A stretch of DNA of 9,832 nucleotides from Flavobacteriales bacterium UBA720. GTDB lineage: Bacteria; Bacteroidota; Bacteroidia; Flavobacteriales; Weeksellaceae. Location of the stretch: the NCBI GenBank assembly GCA_002297505.1, contig DBLQ01000040.1, positions 1 through 9,832 on the forward strand, read 5' to 3'. How positions within the stretch are numbered: the first letter of the stretch is position 1; the number at the start of each line of letters is the position of its first letter. Below are positions 6,697-9,832 of this stretch, piece after piece. Position numbers and translations under genes: made by a program. The notes under the pieces were generated by a model that searched no databases, was not told the origin of the DNA, and saw only the letters and a list, made by a program, of their open reading frames with translations.

Positions 6697-6703
6697 ATGT
6701 AAA

Positions 6704-6731
6704 AAGATTCAAGATATAAGACTCAAGATTT
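6704..6731. repeat. Two-copy 14-base imperfect tandem repeat in the gyrB leader
   Basis: aagattcaagatat at 6704-6717 is followed directly by aagactcaagattt at 6718-6731, differing at two positions. It starts 7 bases upstream of the gyrB start codon, so it lies in the 5' leader of the mRNA. It could be a binding site or simply a slippage product; nothing here decides this. Confidence 0.4.
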
Positions 6732-6874
6732 CAGATGATTAGCTCGAGAATTTCTTTCTTTATTTTTGTTGATTATTTTTATTAAAATGCTTACAAATAT
6801 CGTGAAAAAATTCGAGATATGAAAGGGTTGAAATTGATGAGAACTGATAATTTTTCAACATGAATTCAAACAAA

Positions 6875-6898
6875 AAAGCGAACCTTAAAGTTCGCTTT
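6875..6898 (-). terminator. Rho-independent terminator of lysS
   Basis: A 9-bp perfect inverted repeat, aaagcgaac at 6875-6883 and gttcgcttt at 6890-6898, loop cttaaa. On the minus strand the stem runs into T6 (complement of 6872-6877). It begins 23 bases after the lysS stop and insulates gyrB from lysS read-through. Confidence 0.88.
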
Positions 6899-6921
6899 AT
6901 AATGTATATGTCAATGAGTCA

Positions 6922-8622
6922 TTAAACCAGTTTCATCCAAAGAATCTCGTCAATTTTCTCCACTTTTACCAGACCTTCTTTTGTTAAAGTTTTGGAAGCT
7001 TTGTCCCATTTTTTTCCGGAAAGCTGAGAACGGGTTTTCACCTCATTCAGTTCAAAGGCATCTTCCTGAGAATTTAGAATTTCGAGGATTACTTTTTCGT
7101 CCTCGCCCAATTCTACAGTTGGCGTTTTTTTCTCCGGACGCATTTGCGGGAAGAACAGTACTTCCTGAATTGACGGATTGTTTGTTAAAAACATGATTAA
7201 TCTGTCCATTCCGATTCCCATTCCTGATGTTGGTGGCATTCCATATTCCAACGCTCTCAGGAAATCTTCGTCGATAAACTGTCCTGCCTCATCATCTCCT
7301 TTTTCGGCTAATCTCAACTGATCTTCAAAACGCTCTCTCTGGTCAATCGGATCATTTAATTCTGAATAGGCATTTGCAATTTCTTTTCCGCAAACCATTA
7401 ATTCAAAACGTTCAGTCAAACCTTCCTGACTTCTGTGTTTCTTGGTCAGAGGAGACATTTCGACAGGATAATCGGTAATGAAAGTCGGCTGAATGAAGTT
7501 TCCTTCACACTTCTCTCCAAAAATCTCATCGATTAATTTTCCTTTACCCATGGTTTCATCCACTTCAATCTCGATAGATTTTGCAAAGTCAAATAATTCC
7601 TGCTCAGTCTTTCCGGTTATATCAAAACCTGTATATTTCTGAATCGCTTCAGTCATAGAAACTCTTGCGTAAGGCGCTTTGAAATCTATCTCCTGATCAC
7701 CGAATTTTGCTTTGGTCGTTCCGTTTACGGCGATAGCACAATGTTCAATCATTCTCTCCGTGAAATCCATCATCCAGTAGTAATCTTTGTACGCAACATA
7801 GATCTCCATTACGGTAAATTCGGGGTTATGCGTTCTGTCCATTCCTTCATTTCTGAAGTTTTTAGAGAATTCATAAACACCGTCAAAACCGCCAACAATG
7901 AGTCTCTTCAGATACAATTCGTTTGCAATTCTCATGTATAAAGGAATATCCAAAGCATTATGATGGGTAATGAACGGTCTTGCTGCAGCTCCACCAGGGA
8001 TAGCCTGCAAAACAGGAGTCTCCACTTCAATATAACCCGCATCATTGAAAAACTGACGCATCGCTGTGTACATTTTTGTTCGCTTCACGAAAGTTTCTTT
8101 CACTTGAGGATTAACAATCAAGTCCACGTAACGCTGTCGGTATCTTAGTTCAGGATCTGTAAATCCGTCGTGTACTACTCCGTTTTCATCAGTTTTTGCC
8201 TGAGGAAGAGGTCTTAAAGTTTTTGTTAAAAGCGTGAAATTCTTTACCAAAACCGTTTTTTCACCAACCTGAGTTGTGAACAATTCTCCTTCAATCCCGA
8301 TAATATCACCGATATCTAAAAGATGTTTGTACACGTCGTTGTATAAAGTTTTATCTTCTCCGGTACAGATTTCATCTCTGTTGAAATAGACCTGAATTCT
8401 GCCTGTAGAATCCTGCAATTCAGCAAAAGAAGCTTTCCCCTGAATACGGCGTGACATTAGTCTTCCCGCGATCTTCACCTGTTTACTTTCTGCGAAATCC
8501 TGTTTTATAGATTCTGTCGTATCTGTAACCGTGTATTCTTCCGCCGGGAATGGGTTGATCCCCATTTCAACAAGCTTATTCAGCTTTTCTCTTCTAATGA
8601 TTTCCTGTTCTGATAATTGCAT
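6922..8622 (-). CDS. lysS: Lysyl-tRNA synthetase, class II, with C-terminal extension
   Basis: A 566-residue cytoplasmic enzyme that charges tRNA-Lys with lysine using ATP. The N-terminal OB-fold anticodon-binding domain covers about 48-135 (IAGRLMSRRIQGKASFAELQD). The class II catalytic core follows: motif 1 around 178-205 (ending ETPVL), motif 2 FRNEGMDRTHNPEFT at 256-270 with R257 and E259, and motif 3 GMGIGMDRLIMFL at 467-479 with R474. FPQMRPEKK at 491-499 is the normal end of bacterial LysRS (about 500 residues). Here about 65 more residues follow, with LNEVKTRSQLSGKKWDKA at 525-542 and a helix-rich pattern like a small winged-helix fold. I recall similar lengths in flavobacterial LysRS, so this is probably lineage-typical rather than a recent fusion. 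Single-gene unit with its own -7-like box and terminator. Confidence 0.97.
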   Translation of the reverse strand: MQLSEQEIIRREKLNKLVEMGINPFPAEEYTVTDTTESIKQDFAESKQVKIAGRLMSRRIQGKASFAELQDSTGRIQVYFNRDEICTGEDKTLYNDVYKHLLDIGDIIGIEGELFTTQVGEKTVLVKNFTLLTKTLRPLPQAKTDENGVVHDGFTDPELRYRQRYVDLIVNPQVKETFVKRTKMYTAMRQFFNDAGYIEVETPVLQAIPGGAAARPFITHHNALDIPLYMRIANELYLKRLIVGGFDGVYEFSKNFRNEGMDRTHNPEFTVMEIYVAYKDYYWMMDFTERMIEHCAIAVNGTTKAKFGDQEIDFKAPYARVSMTEAIQKYTGFDITGKTEQELFDFAKSIEIEVDETMGKGKLIDEIFGEKCEGNFIQPTFITDYPVEMSPLTKKHRSQEGLTERFELMVCGKEIANAYSELNDPIDQRERFEDQLRLAEKGDDEAGQFIDEDFLRALEYGMPPTSGMGIGMDRLIMFLTNNPSIQEVLFFPQMRPEKKTPTVELGEDEKVILEILNSQEDAFELNEVKTRSQLSGKKWDKASKTLTKEGLVKVEKIDEILWMKLV

Positions 8623-8645
8623 TGTAATTCAATTTTTTCGAAATG

Positions 8646-8653
8646 CAAAAATA
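8646..8653 (-). promoter_or_regulatory. Putative -7 element for lysS
   Basis: The minus strand reads TATTTTTG, matching TAnnTTTG, 23 bases before the lysS ATG. No clear -33 TTG; an inverted repeat at 8664-8679 occupies the upstream spacer. Confidence 0.5.
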
Positions 8654-8820
8654 GTGAATTTTAAGGTTTTATGAAACCTGAATTTTAATTTAACCACAAA
8701 AGGCACAAAAGAAAACTATTGAATCTTTTTGAATGCAAAGTGTGCTAATTTTTTTTTGAAAATATTTTTAAGGCTCACAAAGACCTATGACTCATCAACA
8801 ATTTTTTTAACAGAAATTTT

Positions 8821-8866
8821 GTCTTGGCGTAGGAATCTCAGCTTGTATGGATTCCTAAGGAATGAC
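8821..8866. repeat. Repeat-like hairpin element
   Basis: taggaatc at 8830-8837 and gattccta at 8850-8857 form an 8-bp stem with a 12-base loop; gtc at 8821-8823 and gac at 8864-8866 extend the dyad imperfectly. The arrangement (gtc..tagg aatctc ... gattccta..gaatgac) resembles dispersed intergenic repeats I recall from Bacteroidota. Copy number is unknown. Confidence 0.4.
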
Positions 8867-8905
8867 AAATCGTAAATTATAGTAGTTTTTGATTATATGT
8901 TGAAT

Positions 8906-8990
8906 CTGCAGCCCGACTTGAGCGGAGCTCCTTTTTACGTAACGAAGTGGAGTGAAAAGAGCGGGAGCGGAAGGCGGAAAAGCTGCCCAA
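8906..8990. repeat. GC-rich structured intergenic element after rlmF
   Basis: Markedly richer in G and C than the bases on either side. Nested pairings are possible: gcagc 8908-8912 with gctgc 8982-8986; gctcc 8927-8931 with ggagc 8964-8968; and tttttac 8932-8938 with gtgaaaa 8952-8958 (one G-T pair). Phrases such as gcggagctcctttt and gagcgggagcggaaggcgg are like dispersed elements I recall from Chryseobacterium genomes. It begins 12 bases past the rlmF stop, so it may also act as an RNA 3' structure, though a terminal T-run is lacking. Confidence 0.45.
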
Positions 8991-9001
8991 ATCTTTAAAA
9001 T

Positions 9002-9832
9002 TCAAAACCAATCTTTCCTATTTTCTTTCAGAATAAATGTCCAAGCCAAAATCCTGCTGATTTTCTGACCTTGCGCCATATCAACAATTTTGAATTCGGG
9101 TACGTTGAGATTTTTAAGAAGTGTAGTCAACTGATGCAGATTATCCTTTTTGGAAACCAAACTTGTGAACCAAAGAACGTTTGAGGAAAATTCTACACTT
9201 TCATTAATCATTTTTTTGATGAACGCCATTTCGCCGCCTTCGCACCATAATTCGGAGGCGTTGCCGCTGAAATTGAGGTTGGTTTTTTCCACTTTCTTTT
9301 TTCGCAGATTATTATTTTTTCTTCGATTTCCGAGCATTGCATCTTCTTCAGATTCGTAGAAGGGCGGATTGCACATTGAGAACGTGAATCGGTCTTCCTG
9401 CGAAATAATATTTTTAAAAATCAAATCAGAATTCGGCTGAAGTTTCAGTTGAATATTTTCTGACAAATCCGGATTTTGTCCTAAAATCTTTTGTGCATTT
9501 GCCAGAGAATTTGGATTAATGTCGGTTCCCACGAATTTCCAGCCGTAAGATTTGTGACCAATCAACGGATAAACGAGATTGGCTCCGGTTCCGACATCCA
9601 AACCTTCAACCGAAGTTCCAATTGGAATTTCACCATTGTCGTCCGCTAATAAATCCGCCAAATAATGAACATAATCTGCACGACCGGGAATTGGCGGACA
9701 AAGATTTCCGTCTGGAATATCCCAATTTTTAACATCGTAATATTTCAGAAGCAACGCTTTGTTAAGCAACCTAACCGCTTTCGGAACACTAAAATTGATA
9801 GTCAAAGTATCGTAATCATTTTTGAAAACGTA
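9002..9832 (-). CDS. rlmF: 23S rRNA (adenine-1618 N6)-methyltransferase RlmF, 5' end outside window
   Basis: RlmF methylates N6 of A1618 in 23S rRNA using S-adenosylmethionine. The frame is open to the right edge and 276 residues are visible. A TTG at 9803-9805 could pass as a start, but upstream codons in frame read YVFKNDYDT, continuing naturally into the family's conserved FV.N.Y....I.F..P.AV..LN.ALL, so the true start lies beyond the window. Counting from the first visible residue: CPPIPGRADYVHYLADLL at 45-62, typical of RlmF; the SAM-binding GLDVGTGAN at 77-85; GTDINP at 102-107; the adenine-methylase motif NPPF at 155-158; GGEMAFI at 199-205; and SRILAWTF at 259-266. The Lys/Asn-rich stretch at 170-184 is a common variable region. 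It ends just before a repeat-rich intergenic region. Confidence 0.93.
   Translation of the reverse strand, partial: YVFKNDYDTLTINFSVPKAVRLLNKALLLKYYDVKNWDIPDGNLCPPIPGRADYVHYLADLLADDNGEIPIGTSVEGLDVGTGANLVYPLIGHKSYGWKFVGTDINPNSLANAQKILGQNPDLSENIQLKLQPNSDLIFKNIISQEDRFTFSMCNPPFYESEEDAMLGNRRKNNNLRKKKVEKTNLNFSGNASELWCEGGEMAFIKKMINESVEFSSNVLWFTSLVSKKDNLHQLTTLLKNLNVPEFKIVDMAQGQKISRILAWTFILKENRKDWF

Larger units (their letters stand above)
8623..9001. other. 379-base intergenic region between rlmF and lysS
   Basis: No convincing gene. Near lysS it holds the -7 box and a 6-bp inverted repeat (aggttt 8664-8669, aaacct 8674-8679). The middle is A/T-rich with cacaaaag at 8695-8702 and again at 8704-8711, and cacaaag at 8776-8782. 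Then come a hairpin (8830-8857) and a GC-rich structured element (8906-8990) next to the rlmF stop, each listed separately. The mixture looks like an accumulation of repeat-like fragments. No tRNA or rRNA shape was recognised. Confidence 0.6.

Noticed and set aside
5365..6702. Open frame of 445 codons on the plus strand, antisense to gyrB
   Set aside because: It is wholly inside the gyrB frame, its translation is rich in Cys, His, Phe and Arg without any domain, and gyrB is unmistakable. It is a by-product of gyrB codon use.
6761..6768. TATTTTTG on the plus strand between gyrB and lysS
   Set aside because: It matches the -7 consensus but no plus-strand gene follows; it is probably a chance match in AT-rich DNA and shows that the octamer alone is weak evidence.
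8897..8998. Short plus-strand frame of 33 codons through the GC-rich element
   Set aside because: It coincides with the structured repeat-like block, whose composition explains it; no start signal, and the codons look incidental.

Overview
The window looks like chromosomal DNA of a flavobacterium, most probably a Chryseobacterium-like member of the Weeksellaceae. This rests on remembered protein similarity (GyrB, LysRS, a DUF6526 protein and an RlmF methyltransferase of flavobacterial type), moderate to low GC, the absence of clear Shine-Dalgarno sequences, and several copies of the Bacteroidota -7 promoter element TAnnTTTG just upstream of start codons. No search was run, so the genus is an inference.

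Nearly everything reads on the minus strand. From right to left in the direction of transcription: a 5'-truncated rlmF (23S rRNA m6A1618 methyltransferase, 9002-9832); a 379-base intergenic region with repeat-like and hairpin sequences plus the lysS promoter; lysS (6922-8622) with its terminator; gyrB (4762-6696) with its terminator; a tightly coupled pair made of an RsiV/DUF3298-type lipoprotein (3870-4658) and a two-TM DUF6526-type protein (3421-3867), ended by a terminator that abuts the next promoter; a YegS/BmrU-type lipid kinase (2423-3271); an HD-domain phosphohydrolase (425-1648); and the N-terminal third of lpxD (1-360), which runs off the left edge.

The single plus-strand gene is 1764-2402. 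It encodes an unrecognised 212-residue protein with one N-terminal membrane segment followed by a coiled coil. It is far more AT-rich than its neighbours and sits between the divergent HD gene and the convergent lipid kinase gene. It is the only clearly accessory-looking gene and probably a recent arrival.

Functionally the window is mostly housekeeping: DNA supercoiling (GyrB), translation (LysRS, RlmF), lipid A synthesis (LpxD), lipid phosphorylation, nucleotide hydrolysis (HD protein) and envelope proteins. I found no rRNA, tRNA, CRISPR array, transposase or recognisable multi-gene defence system. The points most worth a second look are the AT-rich orphan gene, the C-terminal extension of LysRS, the compact terminator/promoter junction before the lipid kinase, and the repeat-like intergenic elements.
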